Assembly: GCF_017744095.1 (NCBI RefSeq)
Contig: NZ_JAGHQX010000002.1
Location: 372,001 to 436,000, forward strand
DNA: 64,000 bases
Source of the DNA: Shimia sp. R10_1
GTDB taxonomy: Bacteria; Pseudomonadota; Alphaproteobacteria; Rhodobacterales; Rhodobacteraceae
Reading direction: 5' to 3'
Below are positions 51,581 through 61,006 of this stretch, in pieces; the first letter of the stretch is position 1, and the number at the start of each line of letters is the position of its first letter. The position numbers and the translations under genes are program-made. Under the pieces are notes generated by a model. The model ran no database searches. It was not told where the DNA came from and worked only from the letters and a program-made list of their open reading frames with translations.

Positions 51581-52381
51581 TTAGGGCGTGCCCATTTCGG
51601 CCATCATGGCCTCAATGCGCGGCACATCTTCGGGGTTGTTGAGTTCCCAAAACTGACGCCCACGCGCCTCTACTTCGACACACAATACTTGCCGCCCATG
51701 CTCCATAAAGCGCAGCTGCTCCAGCCCTTCCAGCTGCTCAAGCGGGCCAGACGCCCAGCGCGGATAGGCCCCCAGCGCAGAAGGCCGATAAGCATAGACA
51801 CCCACATGGTGAAACACCGGTGTTTCATCCTCATCCGCATAGGTTTCGCTGGTGAAAGGCACAACTTCTTTGGAGAAGTAGAGCGCATGGCGATCTGTGG
51901 TGAACACAGCCGTGGTACCACCCACGCGCCCCGCTTTGCGATCCTCCAGAAAACCGTTCAGTGCGCGCCCATCACAGCGCAGCACTGGCGTGGCCACTTC
52001 AGCCATTGGATCTTTGCGCAATCCAGCCACCAGATCTTCAATAAACCAGGCTGGCGTCAAAGGCGCATCGCCCTGCAGGTTCACCACCACGTCATAGCCA
52101 CCGCCCAGCACATCAAAGGCTTCCGCGCAGCGTTCGGTGCCATTGGCGCAGTCAGGTGAGGTCATCACCACCTCTGCGCCAAAGGCTTCACTTGCTTCTT
52201 TGATCCGATCGTCATCCGTGGCCACAACCACCCGATCCACGCCTTTGACCTCACAGGCCGCCTCCCAGCTGCGCTGGATCAGGCTTTTGGCCTCCCCCGT
52301 CGCGCCTTTCAGCGTGGCCAGTGGTTTGCCCGGGTATCGGGTTGAAGCATAGCGGGCCGGAATAACAATCAGAACAGACAT
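51581..52381 (-). CDS. kdsB: 3-deoxy-manno-octulosonate cytidylyltransferase
   Basis: 266 residues. VLIVIPARYASTRYPGKPLA is the CMP-sugar synthetase start; ATDDDRIKEASEAFGAEVVM, NCANGTERCAEAF-like segment and VVNLQGDAPL follow, and HVGVYAYRPSALGAYPRW is the Kdo-specific part. It activates Kdo as CMP-Kdo for lipopolysaccharide and for Kdo-linked capsules. The start overlaps the cysQ stop (TGATG), so both are translated from one message. Confidence 0.94.
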   Translation of the reverse strand: MSVLIVIPARYASTRYPGKPLATLKGATGEAKSLIQRSWEAACEVKGVDRVVVATDDDRIKEASEAFGAEVVMTSPDCANGTERCAEAFDVLGGGYDVVVNLQGDAPLTPAWFIEDLVAGLRKDPMAEVATPVLRCDGRALNGFLEDRKAGRVGGTTAVFTTDRHALYFSKEVVPFTSETYADEDETPVFHHVGVYAYRPSALGAYPRWASGPLEQLEGLEQLRFMEHGRQVLCVEVEARGRQFWELNNPEDVPRIEAMMAEMGTP

Positions 52382-53199
52382 CAGGCTTCTTTCAGTTCTA
52401 CCTTCGGCGCATAAGCGATGAAGAACGGGTTGGCAAAGTCTTCCTTGCCATAAGTCAGGGGTGTGTGATCGTCAAACCGGACCACGTCGCCACCTGCGCC
52501 CAGCAGCACCGCGTGGCCCGCCGCTGTGTCCCACTCCATGGTGCGGCCGACGCGCGGATAAATGTCCGCCTCACCTGTCGCCACCAGACAGAATTTCAGC
52601 GAGGAGCCCGCGCTTTTCATATCTTTGACGTTGTATTTGTTAATGTAATCATCCGTCGCCTGATCGCGGTGGGATTTCGATGCCACCACAAACAACGCGT
52701 CATTGTCGCTGTCTGCAACGTTGATTGCGGCCACAGTTCCCACCTTTTTAGGATCAAACATCCCGGTTTCTTCTACCGCTTGGCCATCCGCTTGGGTGAA
52801 GAACATACGATTGCGCGCAGGAGCGTAAACCACACCGCGCTGGGGCACGCCGTTTTCCACATAGGCGATGTTCACAGTGAAATCGCCGCGACGGTGGATG
52901 AATTCCTTGGTGCCATCCAGCGGATCCACGATAAGGAAGGTATCGCCTTTGGCTTTGTGGCTGTCAGACTGCTCTTCGGTCACCAGCATCACATCGGGGA
53001 AAGCCGCTTTCAGACCTGCGGAAATCAAGGCATCCGCGGCTTCGTCTGCTGCGGTCACAGGGCTGTCGTCGCTTTTGACTTTTACGTCAAAGTCATCGGC
53101 CTCATAGATTTCCATGATCTTTGCGCCGGCTTCAATGGCAAGCTCGCGCATGACGGGAATAAGCGTCTCGTAATCCAAATTACCTCTCCTAAAGGACAT
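52381..53199 (-). CDS. cysQ: 3'(2'),5'-bisphosphate nucleotidase CysQ
   Basis: 272 residues. Inositol-monophosphatase fold with metal-binding motifs VTEEQSD, FLIVDPLDGTKEFIHRRGDF and the C-terminal MEWDTAAGHAVLLGAGG. CysQ hydrolyses PAP, the by-product left when PAPS donates sulfate, to AMP. Here it is coupled to kdsB inside a polysaccharide region that also has a sulfotransferase, so it may support polymer sulfation besides sulfate assimilation. It is divergent from the capsule-export permease. Confidence 0.94.
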   Translation of the reverse strand: MSFRRGNLDYETLIPVMRELAIEAGAKIMEIYEADDFDVKVKSDDSPVTAADEAADALISAGLKAAFPDVMLVTEEQSDSHKAKGDTFLIVDPLDGTKEFIHRRGDFTVNIAYVENGVPQRGVVYAPARNRMFFTQADGQAVEETGMFDPKKVGTVAAINVADSDNDALFVVASKSHRDQATDDYINKYNVKDMKSAGSSLKFCLVATGEADIYPRVGRTMEWDTAAGHAVLLGAGGDVVRFDDHTPLTYGKEDFANPFFIAYAPKVELKEA

Positions 53200-53295
53200 T
53201 TGTTGTCTAATACGGTCGTGCCCCTTATGGTCGCTGCGTAAGGGAACAGCAAGAATTCCTTGTTATTCTGAGGTCACGTAACAGCGACAGAGGCA

Positions 53296-54117
53296 ATGTT
53301 TCAGCAAACCGCTCCCAAAACGACGCTTGCATCAGCACTCAATCTGACGGAGCTGATCTATCACGCGATTGTCCGCAGCGTGCGCAAAAGCCATGGCAAT
53401 GCGCTGATGTCGATTGTTATGAACATGCTTCAAGCCGTCATTTTCGTGATGGCGTTTTATGTGATGTTCTCTGTCTTGGGCTTGCGGGGCGCCGCGTTGC
53501 GCGGGGATTTCCTGATTTATCTGATGTCCGGTGTGTTTTTGTTCATGACGCACACCAAAACCATGAGCGCGGTCGTCGGGTCTGAGGGGCCGTCTTCGCC
53601 CATGATGAAACATGCGCCCATGAACACGATCATTGCGATTTTATCCGCGGCACTTGGCACGCTTTACATTCAGGTACTGTCGCTGTCTGCGATCTTGTTT
53701 GTCTATCACGTCGCCTTTACGCCGTTTGAAATTTATCAACCGATTCAAACATTTGGCATGTTACTGCTGGCTTGGTTCACCGGCCTCGCCATCGGGACAG
53801 TGTTTCTGGCGCTGAAACCTTGGTTTCCAACATTCGTGCGGATTGCCAACACAGTCTATTCGCGGGCCAATATGATTGCATCGGGCAAGATGTTTGTGGC
53901 CAATTCTCTGCCGCCTTTCATGCTGGCCATGTTTGACTGGAACCCCCTGTTTCATTGCATTGATCAGGCCCGCGGCTATGCGTTCATCAACTATGTCCCG
54001 CGCAACTCCTCGGTGACATATCCGTTGATGGTGGGTCTTGTGCTGCTGATGATTGGTTTGATGGGCGAGTTTTACACCCGCAAACACGCCTCTCTCAGCT
54101 GGGGCGCACGGCGCTAA
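53296..54117 (+). CDS. ABC-2 type polysaccharide export permease (KpsM-like)
   Basis: 273 residues with GAGG before the ATG. About six membrane segments (IVMNMLQAVIFVMAFYVMFS, FLIYLMSGVFLFMTHTKTM, and a last one near MVGLVLLMIGLMGEFYTRK) and the ABC-2 family layout with the late AMFDWNPLFHCIDQARGYAF segment, close to KpsM/RkpT-type transporters. It should carry capsule or O-polysaccharide across the inner membrane. No ATP-binding partner (KpsT) is encoded next to it. The protease gene follows seven bases later. Confidence 0.85.
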   Translation: MFQQTAPKTTLASALNLTELIYHAIVRSVRKSHGNALMSIVMNMLQAVIFVMAFYVMFSVLGLRGAALRGDFLIYLMSGVFLFMTHTKTMSAVVGSEGPSSPMMKHAPMNTIIAILSAALGTLYIQVLSLSAILFVYHVAFTPFEIYQPIQTFGMLLLAWFTGLAIGTVFLALKPWFPTFVRIANTVYSRANMIASGKMFVANSLPPFMLAMFDWNPLFHCIDQARGYAFINYVPRNSSVTYPLMVGLVLLMIGLMGEFYTRKHASLSWGARR

Positions 54118-54124
54118 GCGGCCT

Positions 54125-54994
54125 GTGCGCTTGCGGGCGACACGCACGGGCCTCCGCACGCTCTTATTTGGGATTGCCACCTTTTTTGGTCTATGCGGCG
54201 CCGCTGCGCAGACCAAAGATCCTGCCCCACAAGGCAGCACCCCCCAGTTTGAGCAGCCGCTTGATGCTCTCTGCGGCTCGGGGCAACACCGCACAAAAGG
54301 CTGTCAGGCGATCAGAGACCGCACGGTCCTTGACGCTGCAACGGCGCCCTGGCACGCCATTGGCCGCGTCAATTTTGCGAGCACAGATCTGCGTCAGCAT
54401 TGCACCGGCACACTTGTGGCGGAGCGTGTCGTGCTCACGGCGGCGCACTGTCTATACAACTTTGCGCGCAAATCTTGGATCCCGCCCCAAAGCATACGGT
54501 TTGCCGCCGGATACCAACGTGGCACGGCCATCGCTGTGTCACAGGTCGAACGATATGTTCTGCAAGATATCCACGCGCTAGACAGCCGGACATTTCACGC
54601 GGATTTTGCACACGACTGGGCCTTGCTGATCCTAAACACCCCGCTTGGACAAGATGTGGGGGTTCTAGACACACTGGCAGCAGACGATATTTCTGAGCCA
54701 GACAGCGTATTTGCCCTTGCCGGATACCCCGCGCTGCGGCCGCATGTCTTGTCACTCACGCGTACATGCGGCGCACCGGATGTGCACAGCCGACCCGGTG
54801 TGATGCTGCAGAAATGTGCCATCATGTCTGGCGACTCAGGGGCCCCTGCTCTTGCCCTTATCAACGGCAAACCAAAGGTGATTGGCGTTCTCTCTGGCGC
54901 AATCTCCACGCACAGCACGTTTCGCAGCGTTGCCGTGCCACTGGCCGCCTTTCACACCGCATTGGACCGCGCACGCAACACGCAGGGGCAATAA
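54125..54994 (+). CDS. Secreted trypsin-like serine protease (S1 family)
   Basis: 289 residues with a GTG start at 54125. A signal peptide (LLFGIATFFGLCGAAAQ) precedes the protease. The catalytic triad is complete: LTAAHC (His108), AHDWALLIL (Asp164) and MSGDSGAPAL (Ser238); CTGTLVAERVVLTAAHCL and the flanking cysteines are typical. It probably acts in the periplasm or outside the cell. It follows the KpsM-like gene by seven bases and may be co-transcribed. The natural substrate is unknown. Confidence 0.9.
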   Translation: MRLRATRTGLRTLLFGIATFFGLCGAAAQTKDPAPQGSTPQFEQPLDALCGSGQHRTKGCQAIRDRTVLDAATAPWHAIGRVNFASTDLRQHCTGTLVAERVVLTAAHCLYNFARKSWIPPQSIRFAAGYQRGTAIAVSQVERYVLQDIHALDSRTFHADFAHDWALLILNTPLGQDVGVLDTLAADDISEPDSVFALAGYPALRPHVLSLTRTCGAPDVHSRPGVMLQKCAIMSGDSGAPALALINGKPKVIGVLSGAISTHSTFRSVAVPLAAFHTALDRARNTQGQ

Positions 54995-55068
54995 GCCGCA
55001 TCCCGGTTGTAATTTGTGCCAGACAGGCGCAAGTTGTGCGCAAATAAGACATATCGCGGATCTCACCC

Positions 55069-55794
55069 ATGCAGAAAACGCTCCTCCTCACTGGCGCCAG
55101 CCGCGGCATCGGGCACGCCACTGTAAAGCGCTTCTCAGAGGAAGGCTGGCGCGTGCTGACCTGTTCCCGACAGCCTTTTGATCCGCGTTGCCCCTGGCCG
55201 GACGGTGAGAAAAACCACATCCAACTCAATCTGTCTGACCCGGCAGACACGATCAACGCGGTAGAGCTGATCCGCGAGCGGCTTGATGGGCCGCTGCACG
55301 GGCTGGCCAACAATGCCGGCATTTCGCCCAAAGGCCCCAATGGCGAGCGGCTGAACACTTTCACCACCGATCTGATGGACTGGGGCAAGGTCTTCCATGT
55401 GAACTTCTTTGCCTCCGTGATTCTTGCGCGTGGCCTGCGCGAGGAACTGGCCGAGGCCAAAGGCTCCATTGTGAATGTGTCCTCTATCGCAGGCTCAAGG
55501 GTGCACCCCTTCGCCGGGGCCGCCTATGCCACCTCCAAAGCCGCGCTGGTCGCATTGACCCGCGAAATGGCGCATGATTTTGGCCCGCTGGGTGTGCGCG
55601 TCAACGCCATCGCACCAGGCGAGGTGGAGACCTCCATTCTGTCGCCTGGAACAGAGAAAATTGTTGAAGCACTGCCTATGGAACGCCTTGGACAACCCAA
55701 GGAAGTGGCCGATGTGATCTATTGGCTGTGCTCAGATCAGTCGAGCTATGTGACCGGCACCGAAATTGAAATCAACGGCGGCCAGCACGTTTAA
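55069..55794 (+). CDS. Short-chain dehydrogenase/reductase (FabG-like)
   Basis: 241 residues. TLLLTGASRGIGHATVKRF is the NAD(P) motif, LANNAGIS the structural NNAG motif, and SSIAGSRVHPFAGAAYATSK gives the catalytic Ser, Tyr and Lys. The C-terminal VTGTEIEINGGQHV is the usual ending. Classical SDRs of this form reduce 3-oxoacyl groups or oxidise alcohols. The substrate cannot be assigned. It is separated from the protease by 74 bases. Confidence 0.9.
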   Translation: MQKTLLLTGASRGIGHATVKRFSEEGWRVLTCSRQPFDPRCPWPDGEKNHIQLNLSDPADTINAVELIRERLDGPLHGLANNAGISPKGPNGERLNTFTTDLMDWGKVFHVNFFASVILARGLREELAEAKGSIVNVSSIAGSRVHPFAGAAYATSKAALVALTREMAHDFGPLGVRVNAIAPGEVETSILSPGTEKIVEALPMERLGQPKEVADVIYWLCSDQSSYVTGTEIEINGGQHV

Positions 55795-55871
55795 TGCGCA
55801 CATCGGCGGTGGACCACCGAAACGGTAGAACCCACTCGACAATGGGATCCCATGCCGACTAAGCTGATGAA

Positions 55872-56282
55872 ATGGATCAAGAGTTCGAGCAATTTTTGAC
55901 CGATATTTCGCAGGCTTTTGTTAGACGGGATCTGGCGCGCTGGAGATCGCGCCTGCTCCTGCCATTTTCACTTATCACCAAACGCGCGCCCATTATTCTC
56001 AGAACAGAGGCAGCCGTAGCCGAAAACTTCGCTCTCTATCTGCGTGCCATGGATTTGATGAATGGGGATTTTGTTGATCGCGCTCCAATCGGCCTTGAGC
56101 AATGCCCGGATGGCAGCTGGCTTGGCACTTTTCAAACGCGTTTGCTTAGCCGTGAACAATTGGCTGCAGATCCCTATACATCCACCGCACTCTTGCGCGT
56201 TCAAAACAACCGCTTCCGCATGTCCTCCATGCTAAATGCACGCGGTCACTATGATTGGACCGGCGTCGTTGAAAACGACTGA
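55872..56282 (+). CDS. Conserved hypothetical protein, possibly NTF2/SnoaL-like
   Basis: 136 residues that I do not recognise with certainty. There is no signal peptide or membrane segment. The pattern of an N-terminal helix (EFEQFLTDISQAFVRRDLARW), a strand-rich middle and C-terminal ALLRVQNNRFRMSSMLNARG is compatible with a small NTF2-like cone fold. It lies 77 bases after the SDR gene on the same strand and converges with alkB. The coding call rests on codon pattern, length and the absence of competing frames. Confidence 0.65.
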   Translation: MDQEFEQFLTDISQAFVRRDLARWRSRLLLPFSLITKRAPIILRTEAAVAENFALYLRAMDLMNGDFVDRAPIGLEQCPDGSWLGTFQTRLLSREQLAADPYTSTALLRVQNNRFRMSSMLNARGHYDWTGVVEND

Positions 56283-56306
56283 CGGGCTTATCAATCGCGA
56301 TCGCAC

Positions 56307-56915
56307 TCACCCCTCAACAACCCGCAATGTCACATTGATGCGCCCGCCATCGGGCAACAAAGACGAGCTGCCAAACCGGATGCGATCCACCCCGTGATAG
56401 GCCAGTCGCGCAGCGCCCCCCATCACCACCACATCTCCCGATGTCAGCCAGACCGATTGGGTCTTCCCGCCCCGCTCGGTGCCGCCCATGCGAAACAATC
56501 CGTCATCGCCAAGTGAAATCGACACCACAGGATAGGAAAAATCGACTTCATCCTTGTCCTGATGCAACCCCATCCGCGCGCCTTCGCCGTAATAATTGAT
56601 CAGACAGCAATCCGGCGCACGATCTAGCCCGGTGATGTCTTGCCACAACGTCAGAACGCCCTCGGGAATCGGCGGCCAGTCCATGCCATCGGGATGCTTG
56701 GGCTCATAGCGATAGCCGCGCCGGTCGCTGGTCCAGCCAACGCGGCCTGCGCTGGTCATTTTCACGCTCATCGGTTTGCCCCAGCGAGTCACCGGCGAAC
56801 GCATCGGTGCAACCTTCGCAACCGCGCGCAAATCGTTAACCAAATCCAGCTGATCCGTCCCGCTCAGGTAGGCTTTGAACAGCTCAAAACCGCCAATATT
56901 CATGGCTTGTTCCAT
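56307..56915 (-). CDS. alkB: AlkB family DNA dioxygenase
   Basis: 202 residues from the ATG at 56915, preceded by GGGGAAA. Fe(II)/2-oxoglutarate dioxygenase with the metal motif HQDKDE...H (GLHQDKDEVDF; LAYHGVDRI) and the 2-oxoglutarate arginines in GGRINVTLRVVEG. CLINYYGEGARMG is typical AlkB. It removes methyl groups from 1-methyladenine and 3-methylcytosine. With the Ada-like gene at 27.2 kb, two direct alkylation-reversal enzymes are encoded in the window. It is divergent from dnaK. Confidence 0.95.
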   Translation of the reverse strand: MEQAMNIGGFELFKAYLSGTDQLDLVNDLRAVAKVAPMRSPVTRWGKPMSVKMTSAGRVGWTSDRRGYRYEPKHPDGMDWPPIPEGVLTLWQDITGLDRAPDCCLINYYGEGARMGLHQDKDEVDFSYPVVSISLGDDGLFRMGGTERGGKTQSVWLTSGDVVVMGGAARLAYHGVDRIRFGSSSLLPDGGRINVTLRVVEG

Positions 56916-56985
56916 TTTCCCCGCCCCCACGGCAAAAAACCTCTGCAAAATGTAGCCAAAGGACCACAATCGCTCAATGGAGACG

Positions 56986-57015
56986 CTTGCAGGCTTTTTT
57001 CATGCTCCCTATATA
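56986..57015 (+). promoter_or_regulatory. Heat-shock (RpoH) promoter of dnaK
   Basis: CTTG (56986-56989), a 17-base spacer, then CCCTATATA (57007-57015), 110 bases before the dnaK start. This matches the alphaproteobacterial sigma-32 consensus. Confidence 0.75.
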
Positions 57016-57124
57016 CGCTGCGAAGCGCATTTTGGCTCAGTTGTCAGAATGTCCTATGGATCGAGGCTTGGATGCCACAAAGGGTCCGACCTTGAAATAT
57101 CGCCTTAAGTAGAAGGGATCAAAA

Positions 57125-59047
57125 ATGAGCAAAGTGATTGGTATCGATCTCGGTACAACAAACTCCTGTGTCGCCATCATGGATGGCTCTCAGCCCAAAG
57201 TAATCGAAAACGCCGAAGGCGCGCGCACCACGCCGTCCATCGTTGCGCTTACAGATGACGAGCGCCTTGTGGGCCAGCCGGCGAAACGTCAGGCCGTCAC
57301 CAACCCGGAAAACACCATCTTTGGTGTGAAGCGCCTGATCGGTCGTCGTCGCGATGACGCGGCACTGGCCAAAGACCTCAAGAACATGCCATTCTCCGTG
57401 GTCAACGGCGGCAACGGCGACGCGTGGGTCGAAGCCAAGGGTGAGAAATACTCCCCATCGCAGATCTCCGCCTTCATTCTCGGCAAGATGAAAGAGACCG
57501 CTGAAAGCTATCTTGGCGAAGACGTGACACAGGCCGTGATCACCGTGCCTGCATACTTCAACGACGCTCAGCGTCAGGCCACCAAAGACGCGGGCAAGAT
57601 CGCGGGCCTTGAAGTGCTGCGCATCATCAACGAGCCAACCGCAGCCGCGCTGGCCTATGGTCTGGACAAAGAAGACACCCAAACCATCGCAGTCTATGAC
57701 CTCGGCGGCGGTACCTTCGACGTGACCATCCTGGAAATCGACGACGGTCTGTTTGAAGTGAAATCCACCAACGGTGACACGTTCCTGGGTGGTGAAGACT
57801 TCGACATGCGCATCGTGAACTACCTCGCGGGTGAGTTCAAAAAAGAGCACAACATCGACCTGACCAAAGACAAGATGGCGCTGCAGCGTCTGAAAGAAGC
57901 CGCAGAGAAAGCCAAGATTGAGCTGTCCTCGGCCAACCAGACCGAAATCAACCAGCCGTTCATCTCCATGGACCCAGCCACCGGCACCCCGCTGCACATG
58001 GTCATCAAACTGACCCGTGCGAAGCTGGAAAGCCTGGTCAACGACCTGATCAAAGCTTCGCTGAAGCCTTGTGCCGCAGCTCTGAAAGACGCGGGCCTGT
58101 CTGCAAACGAGATCGATGAAGTTGTTCTCGTGGGCGGTATGACCCGTATGCCAAAAGTCATCGCAGAGGTGACCAAGTTCTTTGGCAAAGAGCCTCACAA
58201 AGGTGTGAACCCTGACGAAGTTGTGGCCATGGGAGCCGCGATCCAAGCCGGTGTTCTGCAGGGCGACGTGAAAGACGTTGTTCTTCTGGACGTGACCCCG
58301 CTGTCCCTGGGCATCGAAACCCTCGGTGGCGTGTTCACCCGCCTGATCGACCGCAACACCACCATCCCAACCAAAAAGTCTCAGATCTTCTCCACAGCCG
58401 AAGACAACCAGAACGCTGTGACGATCCGCGTCTTCCAAGGTGAGCGTGAGATGGCGGCGGACAACAAGATCCTCGGTCAGTTCAACCTCGAAGATATCCC
58501 ACCGGCGCCACGCGGCATGCCTCAGATCGAAGTGACCTTCGACATCGACGCCAACGGCATCGTGTCTGTGGGCGCGTCGGACAAAGGCACCGGCAAAGAG
58601 CAGAAGATCACCATCCAAGCGTCCGGCGGTCTGTCTGATGCAGACATCGAAAAGATGGTTCAGGACGCCGAAGAGAACGCCGAGGCCGACAAAGAGCGCC
58701 GCGAGCTGATCGAAGCGCGCAACCAGGCCGAAAGCCTCGTGCACGACACCGAGAAGCAGGTGGCAGAGCATGGCGACAAAGTGGACCCATCCACTGTCGA
58801 AGCCATCGAGCTGGCTGTGGCGGCACTGAAAGACGAGCTGGACAAAGACGATGTGACTGCAGAGAAGCTGAAGTCCGGCATCCAGAACGTGATGGAAGTG
58901 GCGATGCGTCTGGGCGAAGCGATCTACAAAGCCAGCCAGGACGATGCCGGCGGCGCCGATATGCCTGACATGGACGACGCGGGCCCAGCGGCTGACGATG
59001 ATATCGTTGACGCCGACTTCGAAGATCTGGACGACAACAAGCGCTGA
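57125..59047 (+). CDS. dnaK: Chaperone protein DnaK (Hsp70)
   Basis: 640 residues. The ATPase domain starts [19 protein letters not shown] and has [55 protein letters not shown] and [13 protein letters not shown]; the peptide-binding domain has [20 protein letters not shown]; the acidic tail ends [12 protein letters not shown]. It refolds client proteins in an ATP cycle with DnaJ and GrpE (grpE is not in the window). Expression is predicted from a sigma-32 promoter. A strong hairpin separates it from dnaJ. Confidence 0.99.
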   Translation: MSKVIGIDLGTTNSCVAIMDGSQPKVIENAEGARTTPSIVALTDDERLVGQPAKRQAVTNPENTIFGVKRLIGRRRDDAALAKDLKNMPFSVVNGGNGDAWVEAKGEKYSPSQISAFILGKMKETAESYLGEDVTQAVITVPAYFNDAQRQATKDAGKIAGLEVLRIINEPTAAALAYGLDKEDTQTIAVYDLGGGTFDVTILEIDDGLFEVKSTNGDTFLGGEDFDMRIVNYLAGEFKKEHNIDLTKDKMALQRLKEAAEKAKIELSSANQTEINQPFISMDPATGTPLHMVIKLTRAKLESLVNDLIKASLKPCAAALKDAGLSANEIDEVVLVGGMTRMPKVIAEVTKFFGKEPHKGVNPDEVVAMGAAIQAGVLQGDVKDVVLLDVTPLSLGIETLGGVFTRLIDRNTTIPTKKSQIFSTAEDNQNAVTIRVFQGEREMAADNKILGQFNLEDIPPAPRGMPQIEVTFDIDANGIVSVGASDKGTGKEQKITIQASGGLSDADIEKMVQDAEENAEADKERRELIEARNQAESLVHDTEKQVAEHGDKVDPSTVEAIELAVAALKDELDKDDVTAEKLKSGIQNVMEVAMRLGEAIYKASQDDAGGADMPDMDDAGPAADDDIVDADFEDLDDNKR

Positions 59048-59073
59048 TCCCAGCGCTCCCGGACATGAAAATC

Positions 59074-59104
59074 GGGCCGGTCCGATCTCCGGACTGGCCC
59101 TTTT
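59074..59104 (+). terminator. Terminator or attenuator between dnaK and dnaJ
   Basis: A 10-bp stem (59074-59083 with 59091-59100, one G-U pair), loop GATCTCC, followed by TTTTC. It lies 24 bases before the dnaJ start and may make dnaJ expression lower than dnaK. Confidence 0.8.
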
Positions 59105-59127
59105 CATTCCGACCAAAGGAGTAACCC

Positions 59128-60279
59128 ATGGCAAAACGTGACTTCTACGAGGTGCTTGGCGTCAGCAAAGGGGCTTCGGCGGACGAAATCAAAAAAGCCT
59201 ATCGCAAGAAGGCCAAAGAGCTGCACCCCGACCGCAACAAGGACAACCCTGAGGCGGAAGGCCAGTTCAAAGAGGCCAACGAAGCCTACGAAATCCTCAA
59301 AGACGCAGAAAAGAAAGCCGCTTACGACCGCTATGGTCACGCTGCCTTTGAAGGTGGCATGGGCGGTGGCGGTGGCCGTGGCGGCCATCCGGGTCAGGGT
59401 GATTTCGCCTCAGCCTTCTCTGACGTGTTTGACGATCTATTTGGCGACTTCATGGGCGGCGGTGGCCGTGGCGGTGGCGGGCGTCAGCGCGCCTCTCGTG
59501 GGGCTGACCTGCGCTACAACCTGCGTGTGACGCTGGAAGAAGCCTACTCTGGCCTTCAGAAAACCATCAACGTCCCAGCCTCCGTGTCCTGTGAAAAATG
59601 TTCAGGCTCTGGTGCTGAAGGCGGTGCTGAGCCGACCACCTGCCCCACCTGCTCCGGCATGGGCAAAGTGCGCGCGCAGCAGGGCTTTTTCACGGTGGAA
59701 CGCACCTGCCCGACCTGTTCGGGCCTCGGTCAGATCATCAAAAACCCCTGTAAGGGCTGCCACGGTCAAGGCCGCGTCGAGAAAGACCGCGCCCTGTCTG
59801 TGAACATCCCAGCAGGTGTGGAAACCGGCACTCGTATCCGCCTCGCTGGCGAAGGCGAAGCCGGCATGCGTGGTGGCCCCGCAGGCGACCTCTACATCTT
59901 CATTGAGGTGGCGCAGCACAAGATCTTTGAACGTGACGGTGTGAACCTCTACTGCCGCGTCCCGGTCTCCATGTCCGGCGCAGCTTTGGGCGGTGACATC
60001 GAAGTGCCAACCATCGACGGCGGCCGCTCCCGCGTGAAGATCCCCGCAGGCTCCCAGTCCGGCCGCCAGATGCGCCTGCGCGCCAAAGGCATGCCCGCCC
60101 TGCGCGGCGGAGGCTCTGGTGACATGATGATCGAACTGGCGGTGGAAACCCCGGTGAACCTCACCAGCCGCCAGAAAGAACTTCTGCGCGAGTTCGAAGA
60201 GCTGTCAGAGGAAAACAACCCCGAAAGCAGCAGCTTCTTCAGTTCTGTGAAGAGCTTCTGGGACAGCATGAAGGGGTGA
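59128..60279 (+). CDS. dnaJ: Chaperone protein DnaJ (Hsp40)
   Basis: 383 residues with AAAGGAG before the ATG. J-domain with the HPD motif (ELHPDRNKD), glycine-rich linker ([14 protein letters not shown]), then the zinc-binding domain with four CxxCxGxG repeats ([32 protein letters not shown]) and the C-terminal substrate-binding domain. It stimulates DnaK ATPase and delivers unfolded clients. It is the second gene of the dnaK-dnaJ unit. Confidence 0.98.
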   Translation: MAKRDFYEVLGVSKGASADEIKKAYRKKAKELHPDRNKDNPEAEGQFKEANEAYEILKDAEKKAAYDRYGHAAFEGGMGGGGGRGGHPGQGDFASAFSDVFDDLFGDFMGGGGRGGGGRQRASRGADLRYNLRVTLEEAYSGLQKTINVPASVSCEKCSGSGAEGGAEPTTCPTCSGMGKVRAQQGFFTVERTCPTCSGLGQIIKNPCKGCHGQGRVEKDRALSVNIPAGVETGTRIRLAGEGEAGMRGGPAGDLYIFIEVAQHKIFERDGVNLYCRVPVSMSGAALGGDIEVPTIDGGRSRVKIPAGSQSGRQMRLRAKGMPALRGGGSGDMMIELAVETPVNLTSRQKELLREFEELSEENNPESSSFFSSVKSFWDSMKG

Positions 60280-60290
60280 GCGGCGAATGA

Positions 60291-60313
60291 GAATTGCTCC
60301 AGTGGAGCAATTC
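60291..60313. repeat. Perfect 10-bp inverted repeat after dnaJ
   Basis: GAATTGCTCC-AGT-GGAGCAATTC lies 11 bases past the dnaJ stop, without a U-tract; the true terminator is 45 bases farther. It resembles an extragenic palindromic repeat. Confidence 0.7.
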
Positions 60314-60357
60314 CGCCGCGAACGGGCGGAGCCCTGGGCCTGCAAACCAACAAACGT

Positions 60358-60393
60358 AAGAAAGCTCCCGAGGTAATCTGCGGGAGCTTTCTT
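60358..60393. terminator. Terminator between dnaJ and the GNAT gene
   Basis: Perfect 13-bp stem AAGAAAGCTCCCG (60358-60370) with CGGGAGCTTTCTT (60381-60393), loop of ten bases. It serves convergent genes. Confidence 0.85.
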
Positions 60394-60430
60394 CGTTCCT
60401 AAAACGATCAAAGAGCGAAGCCAGCGCGTC

Positions 60431-61006
60431 CTATTCAGTTGCTTGCTCCTGTCTTGAGCGCTCCAGAAACAGCACTTCCTCGTCTCCATATCGTCCCAAG
60501 ATGTCGCGACCATATCCCAGCTTTCGCGCGACGTTGATCGAGGCTGCATGTGCTGGGTCAAACATTGCCACTGTGGTTGGAGAGGCCAAATTTTGATCCG
60601 CCCAACTCAATACGGCACCCACTGCTTCGGTCGCGTACCCCTGCCCATGAGCAGCAGTGGCGAAAACCCACCCCGCCTCTGGTATCATTTCAAATGTGGG
60701 GTACGTGTCCCGCTTATAGTTCGCAAAACCGACCTCCCCCAGAAAAGCGTTGTCTTTCTTGCGTGTCACCACCCAGTAGCCAAATCCCAAGAGGTGCCAA
60801 TGGCCTGCATACCTCAGCAACCGGGTCCAGGATTGCTCTTCACTAGACGGAATTCCGGAGATAAAGGCCACGACATTGTCGTCGGCCCACATATCCGCGC
60901 TGCTGCGAAAATCGCTTAGACTATGCCCCCGCAAAAGAAGCCGTTCTGTTTCTAAAACAGGCGGTGAGTTCTGGCTCAACATTTTAGAGCCTTCATCAGA
61001 TTTCAT
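60431..61006 (-). CDS. GNAT family N-acetyltransferase (RimJ-like)
   Basis: 191 residues, ATG overlapping the stop of the hydrolase gene (ATGA). The start LETERLLLRGHSLSDFRSSA and the segment ATAAHGQGYATEAVGAVLSW (acetyl-CoA pyrophosphate loop) with SINVARKLGYG define the RimJ/RimL-type GNAT fold. It acetylates an unknown amine, possibly a protein N-terminus, small molecule or antibiotic. Translational coupling to the hydrolase gene suggests but does not prove a common pathway. Confidence 0.88.
   Translation of the reverse strand: MKSDEGSKMLSQNSPPVLETERLLLRGHSLSDFRSSADMWADDNVVAFISGIPSSEEQSWTRLLRYAGHWHLLGFGYWVVTRKKDNAFLGEVGFANYKRDTYPTFEMIPEAGWVFATAAHGQGYATEAVGAVLSWADQNLASPTTVAMFDPAHAASINVARKLGYGRDILGRYGDEEVLFLERSRQEQATE

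Noticed and set aside
57119-59134. 671-codon open frame on the minus strand opposite dnaK
   Set aside because: It is the antisense shadow of dnaK, with Phe/Val/His-rich low-complexity sequence and no recognisable motif.
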